Source: Lysobacterales bacterium (GTDB lineage: Bacteria > Pseudomonadota > Gammaproteobacteria > Xanthomonadales > BPKI01). Taken from it: 64,000 bases of DNA. Under the pieces are notes generated by a model that worked only from the letters and a program-made list of their open reading frames with translations, had not been told where the DNA came from and did no database searches. Below, piece by piece: positions 27,640 to 41,687 of the stretch (position 1 is the stretch's first letter; each line of letters opens with the position of its first letter). The stretch spans positions 1,054,001-1,118,000 of the forward strand of contig BPKI01000001.1 in assembly GCA_026005055.1 (NCBI GenBank), written 5' to 3'. The translations under genes were made by a program, and so were the position numbers.

Positions 27640-28932
27640 ATGGAAACCTTCGAGATCCGTTTGTCCGGTGAGGGCGAGAATCGCTCCGCCGCCTTGCCGA
27701 TCGTGCATGGCACGCTCGGACCCTCAGCGGTGGACATCACCCGCCTTCCTCGGGAAACCGGCGTCTTTACCTATGATCCGGGCTTCGTCGCCACCGCGAG
27801 CTGCAAGAGCGCGATCACCTACATCGACGGGGACGCCGGCGTGCTGCTCTACCGCGGCTACCCCATCGAACAGCTGGCGCGGCATTCGACCTTCCTCGAG
27901 GTCGCCTACCTGCTGATGCATGGCGAGCTGCCGAGCCGACAGCAGCTCGCCGAGTTCGAGCGCGAGGTGGCGATCCACACCATGATCCACGAGTCGTTGA
28001 AGAACTTCCTCAACGGCTTCCACTACGATGCGCATCCGATGGCGATGCTTTGCGGCGTCATCGCCTCGCTCTCGGCCTTCTATCACTATAAGCTCGACGT
28101 CCACGACCCCGTTCAGCGCAAGCTCGCGGCGATCCGGCTCATCGCCAAGATGCCGACCATCGCCGCTGCCTGTTACCGCTACTCGATCGGCTGGCCGATC
28201 GCGTATCCGCGCAACAACCTCGATTACTGCACCCGCTTCCTGCACATGATGTTCGAGGTGCCGGCCGAGCCGCTTCAGCTGCCGCCAATCGCGGCCAAGG
28301 CCCTCGACCTCCTGTTCATTCTTCACGCCGATCACGAGCAAAACGCCAGCACCTCGACCGTGCGCCTGGTCGGTTCGACGGGGGCCAATCCCTACGCTTG
28401 TGTGGCCGCCGGTATTGCCGCGCTATGGGGGCCAGCGCATGGGGGGGCGAACGAGGCGGTGCTGCGCATGCTCATGGAGATCGGCGATCCGAAGAACGTC
28501 GCCCAGGCGGTGGCGCGGGCGAAGGACAAGAAATCGGGTTTCCGGCTGATGGGCTTCGGCCATCGGGTGTACAAGAACTACGACCCGCGCGCGGCGATCA
28601 TCCGCGAGATGACGCACGAGGTGCTCGGCGCGCTCGGCGTCTCCGATCCGCTGCTCGAGGTCGCGCTCGCGCTCGAGGAGGTGGCGCTCAAGGACGAATA
28701 CTTCATCGAGCGCAAGCTCTATCCCAACGTCGATTTCTATTCGGGGATCATCTACAAGGCGCTCGGCATCCCGACCGAGATGTTCACGGTGATGTTCGCC
28801 ATCGCCCGCACCGCCGGCTGGGTCGCGCATTGGCTCGAGCAGCAGACCGACCCCGAGCTCAAGATCGGGCGGCCACGCCAGATTTATACCGGCGCGGCGA
28901 GCCGCGACTACGTTCCCCTCGATCAGCGCTGA
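27640..28932 (+). CDS. gltA: Citrate synthase (type II)
   Basis: Condenses acetyl-CoA and oxaloacetate into citrate at the head of the TCA cycle. The 430-residue protein has the catalytic histidine block [30 protein letters not shown] and [15 protein letters not shown], and the long N-terminal beta domain of the NADH-regulated hexameric class. A good ribosome site (GAGG) precedes the ATG. Its end overlaps the opposite gene by 10 bases. Confidence 0.97.
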   Translation: METFEIRLSGEGENRSAALPIVHGTLGPSAVDITRLPRETGVFTYDPGFVATASCKSAITYIDGDAGVLLYRGYPIEQLARHSTFLEVAYLLMHGELPSRQQLAEFEREVAIHTMIHESLKNFLNGFHYDAHPMAMLCGVIASLSAFYHYKLDVHDPVQRKLAAIRLIAKMPTIAAACYRYSIGWPIAYPRNNLDYCTRFLHMMFEVPAEPLQLPPIAAKALDLLFILHADHEQNASTSTVRLVGSTGANPYACVAAGIAALWGPAHGGANEAVLRMLMEIGDPKNVAQAVARAKDKKSGFRLMGFGHRVYKNYDPRAAIIREMTHEVLGALGVSDPLLEVALALEEVALKDEYFIERKLYPNVDFYSGIIYKALGIPTEMFTVMFAIARTAGWVAHWLEQQTDPELKIGRPRQIYTGAASRDYVPLDQR

Positions 28933-29567
28933 AGCCAGTCCTCGGCGCCGCTTCCGAGAAGTCTCTCCACCGTGGCGAGGCTCGCTCGCGGAAGTGGCCT
29001 CTCGCCGCCGCGTTCGAGCGGCGGCTGGTGCAGCCACCGCAGCGGCAAGACCGTGACATCCACGGGATCATCGCCTGCGAAGAAGCGGAAGACCGGAAAG
29101 TCCGCCTCGCGCTGGCGATCGATTCGCAGCCGCCGAACGTCCTCCTGCCAGGGGATCCCGTGCTCGCGCATCCATGCCATGACTTCGGTCGGATCGTCGG
29201 TGAACACGTGCAGGCAGATCGCGCTGTGGCGGTCGGCGGTCCCATCGAGCAGCGCTCCGAGCAGCCGCGGTTCGAAGCGAGCGAAGAAGCGCATCGCCTC
29301 GAGGGCGCGGCGCCGGCGCTCCGCGAGCCAGGAGGCGCGTTCCGCGGGTGCGAAGAGACGCAGGCGTCGGTGTATCTCCTCCTCGACCTCGGCAAGGGAA
29401 GGCAGCGCCAGCGGATGGCCGGCGGCGAGCCGTTCCGCGGCCTTGTGCCGGGCCACGGCGAGATTGCGCACGCCCTGATCGAGGACGAGGCGTGCGGCCT
29501 CGGCGGCGATGCGCTGGCGCAAGAGCCCGAGGCGGTGATCCACGCGATCGCGGCGTCGGTTTCCCAT
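28923..29567 (-). CDS. Conserved uncharacterised protein, nucleotidyltransferase-like
   Basis: A 214-residue protein. The N-terminal half is helical (about 1-95, with [20 protein letters not shown]). The second half has [29 protein letters not shown] and [20 protein letters not shown], a pattern seen in a widespread proteobacterial family of unknown function that looks like a minimal nucleotidyltransferase fold. The classical GS-x-DxD pair is not intact ([14 protein letters not shown]), so catalytic activity is doubtful. It lies between gltA and mrcA, convergent with gltA. Confidence 0.65.
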   Translation of the reverse strand: MGNRRRDRVDHRLGLLRQRIAAEAARLVLDQGVRNLAVARHKAAERLAAGHPLALPSLAEVEEEIHRRLRLFAPAERASWLAERRRRALEAMRFFARFEPRLLGALLDGTADRHSAICLHVFTDDPTEVMAWMREHGIPWQEDVRRLRIDRQREADFPVFRFFAGDDPVDVTVLPLRWLHQPPLERGGERPLPRASLATVERLLGSGAEDWLQR

Positions 29568-29577
29568 GGGCCGCTGC

Positions 29578-33874
<4,297 letters not shown>

Positions 33875-33878
<4 letters not shown>

Positions 33879-34549
33879 AGCTCCAGGACATCCGTAACCT
33901 CGATTTTCAGAACCTCGGTGGTTGGCCGCTTGCCGCCAAGGTGGGTCTCTGCGTCATCGTCGCAGCGGCCGTAATCGGTGGCGGCTGGTATTTCTTCATC
34001 ACGGAACAACAAAACACGCTCGAGGCGGTTCGCGCGGAAGAGGAGCCGCTCAAGCAGGATTTCGAGCGGAAACAGCGCAAGGCGGCCAATTTCGAGGCCT
34101 ACCGTGCGCAGCTCGACCAACTCAATGCCATGCTACGCGAATTGATCGAGCAACTCCCGAGCAAGACGCAGATGCCGGAGCTCATCAACGACATCGCCAA
34201 GACAGCGATCGATTCCGGCATCGAGAACGAGCTGTTCGAACCGAAGGCCGAGGAGCCGAGAGATTTCTACGCCGAGCAGCCGATCCAGCTGCGGATGATC
34301 GGCACCTACCATCAGTTCGGGAAGTTCATGTCGGGCGTGGCCACCTTGCCGCGTGTGGTGATCCTGACCATGCACGACATCCAGCTGAGGCCGCATACGG
34401 GCGGACAGGCCGCGGCAACCGGAGCCGCGGTCGCGCCACGAGGCTCCGCCCAGCTCGTGCTCGAGGGCACGATCAAGACCTACCGCTACCTCGATGCCTC
34501 CGAGATGACGGGGGGTCAAGGCGCGACGACGAGCGGAGGAGGGCAATGA
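33875..34549 (+). CDS. pilO: Type IV pilus assembly protein PilO
   Basis: A 224-residue bitopic protein that heterodimerises with PilN in the periplasm. Features are NLGGWPLAAKVGL before the single membrane helix (about 23-42), a coiled coil with EEEPLKQDFERKQRKAANFE, and the LRELIEQLPSKTQMPELIND segment typical of PilO. A low-complexity C-terminal tail follows. Overlaps pilP by 4 bases. Confidence 0.94.
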
Positions 34550-35115
34550 GCATGGCGCGACTGGGTGGATTCGCCGGGCGTGGGCTCTTTTCGCTCCCCG
34601 CGCTCCTTGGGCTTCTCCTCATCCTCGGGGGGTGCGCCAAGGGGACGAGCGATCTGCAGCAGTGGGTTGACGAGGTGAAGGCGCGGCGTGGGGGGGAAAT
34701 TCCTCCGCCGCCCACTCGCCGGACCTATCAGCCATTTATCTACGATGCCGAGGAGCTCGTGGACGGGGTGATGCGTCCGCGGCGCGATCCCTTCGCGCTC
34801 AACGTCGTCGAGGATCAAGCACAGGCCGAGGCGGGTCCGAGACCTGACCCGGAGCGTCGGCGCGAGCCGCTCGAGGAGTTCCCGCTCGACTCGTTGGCGA
34901 TGGTCGGAACCATCGGCGTGGGGGAAGGGATCCGGGCACTCGTTCAAGCGCCTGACAAGGTCGTTCACGTCATCGGGGTGGGTAACTACATGGGGCGCGA
35001 CCACGGTCGAATCAATCGGATCTCGGAGACCGAGATCGAGCTCATCGAACTGATTTCGGACGGCGCGGGCAGCTGGCGCGAACGCAGGGTTGCCGTGCCC
35101 TTGCGCGAACAATGA
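34546..35115 (+). CDS. pilP: Type IV pilus lipoprotein PilP
   Basis: A 189-residue inner-membrane lipoprotein joining PilN/PilO to the secretin. The signal ends in the lipobox ILGGC (LLLILGGCAKGTSDLQQWV). DLQQWVDEVKAR is the conserved N-terminal region that binds PilN/O, and the C-terminal beta domain includes LDSLAMVGTIGVGEG. The ATG at 34546 overlaps the pilO stop. Confidence 0.94.
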   Translation: MSMARLGGFAGRGLFSLPALLGLLLILGGCAKGTSDLQQWVDEVKARRGGEIPPPPTRRTYQPFIYDAEELVDGVMRPRRDPFALNVVEDQAQAEAGPRPDPERRREPLEEFPLDSLAMVGTIGVGEGIRALVQAPDKVVHVIGVGNYMGRDHGRINRISETEIELIELISDGAGSWRERRVAVPLREQ

Positions 35116-35134
35116 GCCCATCGGGGGTGTTTTC

Positions 35135-37378
35135 ATGAAGTCGACTGCCAACTCGCTCCACGGACGCCAGGCCGTCTTCCCCTGGGTGATCGCCTTTCTG
35201 CTCGGCGGCTCCTGCGCCGCGTTCGCGGCTTCGGCCGGTGCGGTCCAAAACGTCCTCGAAGAAATCACCCATTCGGGTGCCGGAGGCCGAACGGAGGTGG
35301 TGTTGAGGCTCGCGCAGCCGGTCGAGGATGCGCGCGCCTTCGCCACGGACGATCCGCCCACGGTCGTCGTCGATCTACCGGACACGCGCAACGGGATTCG
35401 GGAACGTCGAGTGGGAATCGGTTCGGGTCTCGCGATCGCGGCTTCAGCGGTCGAGGCCGGAGGTCGGACGCGGGTCGTCATCGACCTGATGGGTCGGGCG
35501 GGATTCGAGACGCGCATCGAAGGCAACACCGTCGTGGTGTCGATTGCGGGAGCGAGCGGTGCCGCCGTCGCGACGCAGGCCAGCGATCCGGCGAAAGCCG
35601 TCGGAGTCGCGGCGGTGCGCGTCGGCAACATCGATTTCCGTCGCGGTCCGAACGGCGAAGGGCGGGTGTTGGTCAGCTTCACCGGCGAGGGTGCGAGCGC
35701 CGATCTGCGACGTGTCGGGCAGCGCGTCGTGGTGGAGTTCGATCGCGTGGAGCTTCCCGATCACTTCGCCGAGCGACTCGACGTGACGGATTTCGCCACG
35801 CCGGTGCAGATGATCGAGACCCGCAAGACCTCCTCCGGTGCGCGGATGGAGATCGCCATGGAGGGGGATTTCGAGCAGATGGCCTATCAGGCCGGCAACG
35901 AATTCGTCGTCGAGATCGCGCCCCGGCGGCGCGACGAGCAGGCCGAAGCGGGTGTGGCGCGTCCGGATCAGCCTAAGCAGTACGTCGGCGAGCGGATCAC
36001 CTTCAACTTCCAAGACATCGCCGTCCGCACCGTTCTCCAGGTCATCGCGGATCAGGCGGGCGTCAACATCGTCGCAGCCGACTCCGTGCAGGGGAACATC
36101 ACGCTCAGGCTCGTGGACGTGCCCTGGGATCAGGCGCTCGATATCATCCTGCGCGCTCGCGGCCTCGATCAACGTCGGGACGGTAACGTCATCTGGGTTG
36201 CGCCGCAGAAGGAGATCGCCGATTACGAGCAGGCGCTCCTCGATGCGCGCATCGCGCTTCAGGAGAGAGTCGATCTGGTTTCAGAGTACATCCAGGTCAA
36301 CTACGCGAACGCGGAGGAGATCGCGAAACTGCTGACCGATGAGGCCAAGACCGGACGCATCGGTGGTGGTCAGGACTACAGGGACCAGCGCGGCTTCCTC
36401 TCGCAGCGCGGCAGCGTGAGCTACGACCGCAGGACGAATACATTGCTGGTCAACGACACGCCTGACAAGGTCCGGGAAATCAAGGAGTTGATCCGAATTC
36501 TTGACCGCGCGGTCGATCAGGTGCTGATCGAGGCGCGAATCGTCATCGCGAGCGACTCCTTCCGCCGCGAGCTCGGTACGCGGTTCGGAATCAGCGCCGG
36601 CTACGAGGACCGTCACGGTAACGTTTTTTCGAGCACCGGCACGGCGGCAGGCACTGATCGGATGAGCAACCTCGCGCTGCGTAATCGCTTCGCGGGTCGC
36701 GGAACGGGACTGCCTGTCACACAGCCGGGTCTGGGACCGGGTGAGGGCGTTCTCGTTCCGAACCTCAACGATCGCCTCAACGTCAACCTGCCGGTCACGA
36801 ATCCGGCGGGCTCCATCGCGCTCGCGATCCTCGGTCAGGATTATCTGCTCGACCTCGAGCTCTCGGCGCTCCAAGCCGAAGGCAAGGGCGAGGTGATCTC
36901 GCAGCCGCGGGTGATCGCCGCGAACCAGCAGCAGGCCGGCATCAAGCAGGGCCAGGAAGTCGGTTATGTGACCATCGCCCCGACGCAGGGGCCGGGGACG
37001 ATTCCGATCCCGAACGTGCAGTTCAAGGACGTGGCTCTCGAACTCCTCGTTACGCCGACGATCACGCAGGATCGCCGCGTGTTCCTCAACATGCAGGTGC
37101 GTAAAGACGAAGTGAGCGGATTCATCGACACCTCGATCGGCCAGGTCCCGCAGGTCGATACGCGAGAGATCAACACGGCGGTGCTCGTGAATGACGGCGA
37201 GACCGTGGTTCTCGGCGGGGTTTATGAATTCACCTCGCGGGAAGATCTGAGCAAAGTTCCTTTCCTGGCCGATCTTCCCGGGGTCGGAAATCTCTTCAAG
37301 AAGCGGACGCGCGGTGATCAAAAGGCGGAGCTTCTGATCTTCGTCACACCGCGGATCATTCCTGCCTCGACGAGGTGA
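35135..37378 (+). CDS. pilQ: Type IV pilus secretin PilQ
   Basis: A 747-residue outer-membrane secretin, the exit pore of the pilus. A signal peptide (about 1-36) is followed by two AMIN domains (about 45-285) that bind peptidoglycan. Next come the STN/N0 domain (ITFNFQDIAVRTVLQVIADQ), an N1 domain (VDLVSEYIQVNYANAEEIAK), and the secretin barrel with the signature VPFLADLPGVGNLFKK near the C-terminus. The ATG at 35135 is chosen for the signal peptide. It is 19 bases after pilP. Confidence 0.96.
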   Translation: MKSTANSLHGRQAVFPWVIAFLLGGSCAAFAASAGAVQNVLEEITHSGAGGRTEVVLRLAQPVEDARAFATDDPPTVVVDLPDTRNGIRERRVGIGSGLAIAASAVEAGGRTRVVIDLMGRAGFETRIEGNTVVVSIAGASGAAVATQASDPAKAVGVAAVRVGNIDFRRGPNGEGRVLVSFTGEGASADLRRVGQRVVVEFDRVELPDHFAERLDVTDFATPVQMIETRKTSSGARMEIAMEGDFEQMAYQAGNEFVVEIAPRRRDEQAEAGVARPDQPKQYVGERITFNFQDIAVRTVLQVIADQAGVNIVAADSVQGNITLRLVDVPWDQALDIILRARGLDQRRDGNVIWVAPQKEIADYEQALLDARIALQERVDLVSEYIQVNYANAEEIAKLLTDEAKTGRIGGGQDYRDQRGFLSQRGSVSYDRRTNTLLVNDTPDKVREIKELIRILDRAVDQVLIEARIVIASDSFRRELGTRFGISAGYEDRHGNVFSSTGTAAGTDRMSNLALRNRFAGRGTGLPVTQPGLGPGEGVLVPNLNDRLNVNLPVTNPAGSIALAILGQDYLLDLELSALQAEGKGEVISQPRVIAANQQQAGIKQGQEVGYVTIAPTQGPGTIPIPNVQFKDVALELLVTPTITQDRRVFLNMQVRKDEVSGFIDTSIGQVPQVDTREINTAVLVNDGETVVLGGVYEFTSREDLSKVPFLADLPGVGNLFKKRTRGDQKAELLIFVTPRIIPASTR

Positions 37379-37477
37379 GCTATGTTCGAGGTGGTGAGAG
37401 GGGAACCAGATGCGCGGCGCGGAGGGTCGGAAAGGGACCTGCTGCCGCGTCGCACGGCTAATGCCAGGAGTCGCTCG

Positions 37478-40153
37478 ATGAATGCTTTGCTCAAGTCGCT
37501 CCCTGTTTTGCTCGCGGGTGCTGCCTTGGCCGGTTGCGGCGGTGGCGGCGGGCCGAGCAACGACTCGGCTTTCAATCCGCAGGGCATCAACGTCACGGTT
37601 GCGCCGACGAGCGTTTCGATCGGGGTGTCCAGCTTCACCGACATCACGGTCACCGTGACGCAGGCGAACGGACAACCGGTCCCGGACGGCACGCGGGTCT
37701 CGATTCAGGTCGTTCCGGCCACGATCGGCGGCGTGGCGGTTGCCGGCGTGACCACGGGCGGCGGCAATGAGGGTCCCGGAGCTACCCCGCAGCCGACTGC
37801 AAGCACCGGGACGGTCGGTTCGCGTGCGGTGTTCCGCTTCACCTCGGCAGGTGCGGCGGGCAGTGGCTCGCTGGCAATCTCCGTACAGGATCCCTACACC
37901 CAAGGTCGCGAGATCAATCGCAACGTGCCGGTGACGGTGAGCGGTCCGAGCACGGATACGCGACTCACTCTGCAGGCGACGCGGACGACGCTTCCCGCGA
38001 ACAGCCTGAACGTCCCGATCTTCCTGGGCTCCCCCTACATCGCGGAAGTGACGGTGACCTGGCGCCGCGCGAATGGCGAGTTGGTCGATGGTCGCAATAT
38101 CAGCGTGAGCGTCAATCCCGTGGGTCAGACTGGCGGCTTTTCGACGCTGGATGATCCCTCGACGCAGGACGTCAACGAGTTCCTCTTGCGACTCGGGCAG
38201 GGGCCGGTGAGGGTGGTGGCCGGTCGCGCGACGATCTTTTTCCACGCCGCGAACTTCGCCACCCAGTCGACCCTGACGGTCACGGCGGTCGACCCGGACA
38301 CCAACGAGACGCTGAGCCGCACGCTGGTATTCACGATCAACAATACGGCGCCAGATCTTCCGGCACGGCTCCAGATCAGCAGCGCCAACCAGCCGCTCTA
38401 CGTCCAGGGTGCCGGCGGCGCTACGACGCTCGAGTTGCAGATTCAGGTCAGCGACGGGTCCGGGCAACCAGTCCCGGATCCGGTGAGCGGTTCCTCCGTG
38501 TTCAACAATGTCCGGCTCGAGATCGTGGGCGAAGGAGCCTCCTTCGGCGAGCGCCTCTCGGGAGTCAATGCCGCAGGACAGAACGTGCAGGGAACGGCGA
38601 TCAGCGTGAGAACGATCAACGGTATCGCAGGGGCGGTCTTCCAGAGCGGAACGCGGTTGGGCACGACATCGGTGCGTGCGATCGTGGACCGTGCGGACAA
38701 CAATGTCGACAACGGGCTGCAAGACCCGCTCACGGCCGATCGCGCGATCACCGTTTCGGACGGTCGTCTCTTCGCGCTCACCCTCACCTCGCCGGCGGAG
38801 CGGGCGATTTTCCCCGGGGTCATTGAGAACCCGGTGGGCTCGCCGACGCCAAACCCTGGGGATCCCGCGGAGCTTCCCTACGATGGGACCTATCGGCTCA
38901 CGGTGTCAGCAGTCGCGACGGACCGCGGCGGAAATCCGCCGCTGCCCGGAACGGCGGTCGGCTTCGGCATGATCGACGAGCCGCAGCGCAATCTCGTCTA
39001 CCCGGGTGATGGCAGCTTTGCGATCGCGGGCACGGATGGCGATCCGCAGGAGACCGGATTCATCTTCCGGGCGCCGACGGGATCCTTCCAGAGCGGGGGC
39101 GGAGGGGCTGGACCTGGCGATATCCTCGTCCTGTTTGGCAAGGCGGTGGTGGGCAACACGGATCACGAGAGCGCTCGGACCGTTCAGGCGATCGATAGCC
39201 AGACGCAGCTGCGGGTGACGCAGCGCTTCAACCCCAACGATACGACCGGCCAAGTTGTCGATTCTGGCCCAGTTCTGCCCTACGCGGTGGGCCGCGCCCG
39301 GGACGGCAACATCCAAGCCGTGGCGCAGACCGACGCGCGCGGGGTGGCGACCACGTTCATGAATTACCCGGTGGAGTACCTGGGCAAGCGGGTGATCATC
39401 TGGGTCCAGGGGACGGGCGTCCCGACTGCCGGCGGCGGGCTCAGAACCGTCGCGGACGTGACGGGGTCCGCCTTCTTCGCGATGGCGCCGCTTCGTCTGA
39501 TCGCGACGCCTGAGAAGATCCCCGGCAACACCAACACCTCGGTGCTGGTCTGTGTGCTCGATGCAACCGGCAACCCGGTACGCGGCGTCCGTATCGGTTT
39601 CTCCTTCGTGGGATTGCAGACCGGAACTGGCTCCGTCGATGGCCAATCGCTCGCCGGAGTGCTGACGAATCCGACTGGCGTGGACGGTTGCTCGGTGGCC
39701 TCCGTGACGACAAGCGGAATCCTCGCAGCCCCGGGAGGCGGGCAGGGGCCGCGTATCGTGTTCAATGCCGGCGGTGCGAGCGACGACGTCGAGATCGTCG
39801 TCGGTAATCTGGTCCTGCAGGCATTTCCGGGCGGTTTCTTCGCGGGCTGCGGCTCGCGGCAGATCCGACTGCGCCTGACCAATTCCTCGGGGGCGCCGGT
39901 TTCTGGCGTGCAGCTGGTGGGTAGCTGCCAGGCGTCCGGCGGCACGCTCTACATCCTGATTCCTCCGGGCATCACCGACGCGAACGGCGAGACGACCGCG
40001 ACGGTATACATGTGCCTCGATGGGATTGGCTCCGCGGGTAGCGGCACCTGCACCTTCTCGACCCCGACGGGAACGCCGAGTACGGTCGTGACCTTCCAAG
40101 GTGTGGATATCTGCACGCTCGGCTTCAGCCCGCCGCCGGCTGGGTGTCCGTGA
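37478..40153 (+). CDS. Large lipoprotein with bacterial Ig-like (Big_1-type) repeats
   Basis: An 891-residue surface or periplasmic lipoprotein. The signal MNALLKSLPVLLAGAALAGC gives lipobox ALAGC, followed by a Gly-rich linker. The rest is Thr/Val/Gly/Asp-rich beta structure with repeated phrases such as FTDITVTVTQANGQPVPDGT, VSDGSGQPVPDP and VLDATGNPVRGVRIGFSFVG, which resemble invasin/intimin-type Ig domains. The last 120 residues have six cysteines and end in GCP. It begins 99 bases after pilQ with no terminator between them, and a terminator follows, so it is probably the last gene of the pil operon. Function is unknown; adhesion or a role at the secretin is inference. Confidence 0.75.
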   Translation: MNALLKSLPVLLAGAALAGCGGGGGPSNDSAFNPQGINVTVAPTSVSIGVSSFTDITVTVTQANGQPVPDGTRVSIQVVPATIGGVAVAGVTTGGGNEGPGATPQPTASTGTVGSRAVFRFTSAGAAGSGSLAISVQDPYTQGREINRNVPVTVSGPSTDTRLTLQATRTTLPANSLNVPIFLGSPYIAEVTVTWRRANGELVDGRNISVSVNPVGQTGGFSTLDDPSTQDVNEFLLRLGQGPVRVVAGRATIFFHAANFATQSTLTVTAVDPDTNETLSRTLVFTINNTAPDLPARLQISSANQPLYVQGAGGATTLELQIQVSDGSGQPVPDPVSGSSVFNNVRLEIVGEGASFGERLSGVNAAGQNVQGTAISVRTINGIAGAVFQSGTRLGTTSVRAIVDRADNNVDNGLQDPLTADRAITVSDGRLFALTLTSPAERAIFPGVIENPVGSPTPNPGDPAELPYDGTYRLTVSAVATDRGGNPPLPGTAVGFGMIDEPQRNLVYPGDGSFAIAGTDGDPQETGFIFRAPTGSFQSGGGGAGPGDILVLFGKAVVGNTDHESARTVQAIDSQTQLRVTQRFNPNDTTGQVVDSGPVLPYAVGRARDGNIQAVAQTDARGVATTFMNYPVEYLGKRVIIWVQGTGVPTAGGGLRTVADVTGSAFFAMAPLRLIATPEKIPGNTNTSVLVCVLDATGNPVRGVRIGFSFVGLQTGTGSVDGQSLAGVLTNPTGVDGCSVASVTTSGILAAPGGGQGPRIVFNAGGASDDVEIVVGNLVLQAFPGGFFAGCGSRQIRLRLTNSSGAPVSGVQLVGSCQASGGTLYILIPPGITDANGETTATVYMCLDGIGSAGSGTCTFSTPTGTPSTVVTFQGVDICTLGFSPPPAGCP

Positions 40154-40190
40154 CGGATGCCTAGGGGCGGGCCGCCATGAAGGCCCATCC

Positions 40191-40220
40191 AAGGGGCTGC
40201 CCTCCGGCAGCCCCTTTCAT
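40191..40220 (+). terminator. Rho-independent terminator after the Ig-like lipoprotein gene
   Basis: An 11-bp perfect stem, AAGGGGCTGCC (40191-40201) and GGCAGCCCCTT (40206-40216), with a CTCC loop, then a moderately T-rich tail (TTTCATTT). It ends the pilM-to-lipoprotein operon and lies only 16 bases before the next start codon. Confidence 0.75.
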
Positions 40221-40235
40221 TTCCAGGGCGCGCCG

Positions 40236-41378
40236 GTGACCGTCTCCGTTTTTCAGCAAGGGGCGCTGATCTTCACCGAGGGAGATCCTCCGGACTGCGC
40301 TTACCTGATCGAGGAGGGTCGGGTCGAAATCGCGAGCGAGCGCGGAGCCGAACGGGTGGTCTTCGACGTGCTCGGTCCTGGCGAGGTTTTCGGTGAGATC
40401 GCAGTACTCGACGCGGAACGGAGGACGGCGACGGCCAGGGCCCTGACCGAGGTCCGCCTGGTACGGATTGACCGCGCTCAGCTCATCGAACGCGTGGAGC
40501 AGAGCGATCCGATCGTCCGACAGCTCTTGCGCAAGCTATTGACCCGCTATCGAAGCACGGTCGCGGTCTTGCGCGGAGAGCTCGAAAGCCGTCGAGGTCA
40601 TGAGGAGCAAGACCCCGACCGTGGGGCCATTGCGAAGATCAGTCTCGAGGCGGCGCTGCGGGCGGCCTTGCACGGCGGAGAACAGCTGGAGCTTCGGCTT
40701 CAACCGATTCAGGAGGTCGCGACGTCGCGCGTCGCCGGGTACGAGGCGCTCATCCGGTGGCAGCATCCCGAATGGGGCTCCGTGGCTCCGGACCGTTTCA
40801 TCCAACTGGCCGAGGAAACCTCGCTGATCACGGTCGTCGGCGCCTTCGTGCTCCGAGAAGGATGTCGGGCTCTGTCGGCCTTACGGGCTCGCGGCCATGA
40901 TGTCTTCGTCAATGTCAACGTCTCGGCGCGCCAACTCGAGGCGCCGGACTTCGTCGCGACCGTGGAGAGGGTACTCTCGGAGTCTGCCGTCGATCGCCGC
41001 GGGATCAAAGTCGAAATCACGGAGAGCCAGCGTCTCGACTACGGGCGCGTGGCGCAAGCGATTGATGCCTTACGGGGCTTGGGCTTGAGTGTCGTCCTCG
41101 ACGACTTCGGAACGGGCTTCTCCAACCTCTCACATTTGCATCGCCTCCATTTCGATGCGATCAAACTCGATCGCAGCTTCGTCCGGGACATGGGTCGCGA
41201 TCACCGGGCCATGGCCGTGGTGGAAGCGATCATCGAAATCGCGCGCGCCTTGGGAGCGGAAACCGTCGCCGAGGGGATCGAGACTCCAACGGAGCTTGAC
41301 CAGGTACGGGCGCTCGGCGTCCGCTATGCACAGGGATACTACGTCGGCCGACCGGTGCCCTTGGCGACTCTGCTCTGA
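40236..41378 (+). CDS. Cyclic-nucleotide-binding / EAL (c-di-GMP phosphodiesterase) fusion protein
   Basis: A 380-residue cytoplasmic protein. Residues about 1-115 form a CAP-type cNMP domain with the phosphate-binding-cassette-like GEVFGEIAVLDAERRTATA. Residues about 145-380 form an EAL domain with GYEALIRWQHP (EAL box), NVNVSARQL, KVEITES, LDDFGTGFSNL, IKLDRSF, AEGIET and QGYYVGRP. All catalytic acidic residues I know are retained, so hydrolysis of c-di-GMP is likely. The GTG at 40236 is the best start; a longer frame runs back over the terminator and the previous gene. Where its promoter lies is unclear because a terminator stem sits just upstream. Confidence 0.88.
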   Translation: MTVSVFQQGALIFTEGDPPDCAYLIEEGRVEIASERGAERVVFDVLGPGEVFGEIAVLDAERRTATARALTEVRLVRIDRAQLIERVEQSDPIVRQLLRKLLTRYRSTVAVLRGELESRRGHEEQDPDRGAIAKISLEAALRAALHGGEQLELRLQPIQEVATSRVAGYEALIRWQHPEWGSVAPDRFIQLAEETSLITVVGAFVLREGCRALSALRARGHDVFVNVNVSARQLEAPDFVATVERVLSESAVDRRGIKVEITESQRLDYGRVAQAIDALRGLGLSVVLDDFGTGFSNLSHLHRLHFDAIKLDRSFVRDMGRDHRAMAVVEAIIEIARALGAETVAEGIETPTELDQVRALGVRYAQGYYVGRPVPLATLL

Positions 41379-41687
41379 GGATTCGATTCAACCGCGCTCG
41401 CAAACGAGTGCCTAAAAAGAAAGGGCCCGGGGGGAACGGGCCCTTGGGTGGCGCGATTCAGATCGCCGGGAGTCGGGGAGAGGGGAGAGAGGGGGAGCCT
41501 CCCGGCATCGCGACCACGGTGCCATTGTCGTCCATCGTAGTTGAACGAAACGTGAATATTGCGCTGCAGCGAAATCCTCGGGTGTCCGATGGAGGGAAGC
41601 ACCTCGGCGGCCGGGGCCCGTCGGGGTAGGCAAAGGCGACGGCGTGGGCGACAATGCCGCCCCTTCCCCTGCAAGCTGCCTTTCTCC
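41379..41687. other. Intergenic region between the cNMP-EAL gene and tkt
   Basis: 309 bases without a recognised gene. It holds a minus-oriented terminator (41414-41445), a 25-codon minus-strand reading frame (41458-41535, starting MDDNGTVVAMPGG) that would end directly before that terminator, and the tkt leader. No clear ribosome site precedes the small frame, so a small RNA is as likely as a peptide. Confidence 0.4.
41414..41445 (-). terminator. Minus-strand terminator upstream of tkt
   Basis: The 9-bp perfect arms AAGGGCCCG and CGGGCCCTT enclose a 7-base loop. Read on the minus strand they are followed by TCTTTTT; on the plus strand there is no T-run. It therefore serves a transcript coming from the right on the minus strand, for which no annotated gene exists, or shields the EAL gene from antisense reading. 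Confidence 0.65.

Noticed and set aside
36281-38722. Open minus-strand frame of 813 codons opposite pilQ and the Ig-like lipoprotein gene
   Set aside because: Arginine/histidine/aspartate-rich product with no motif, lying antisense to a secretin with clear domains. Long antisense frames are expected at this GC content.
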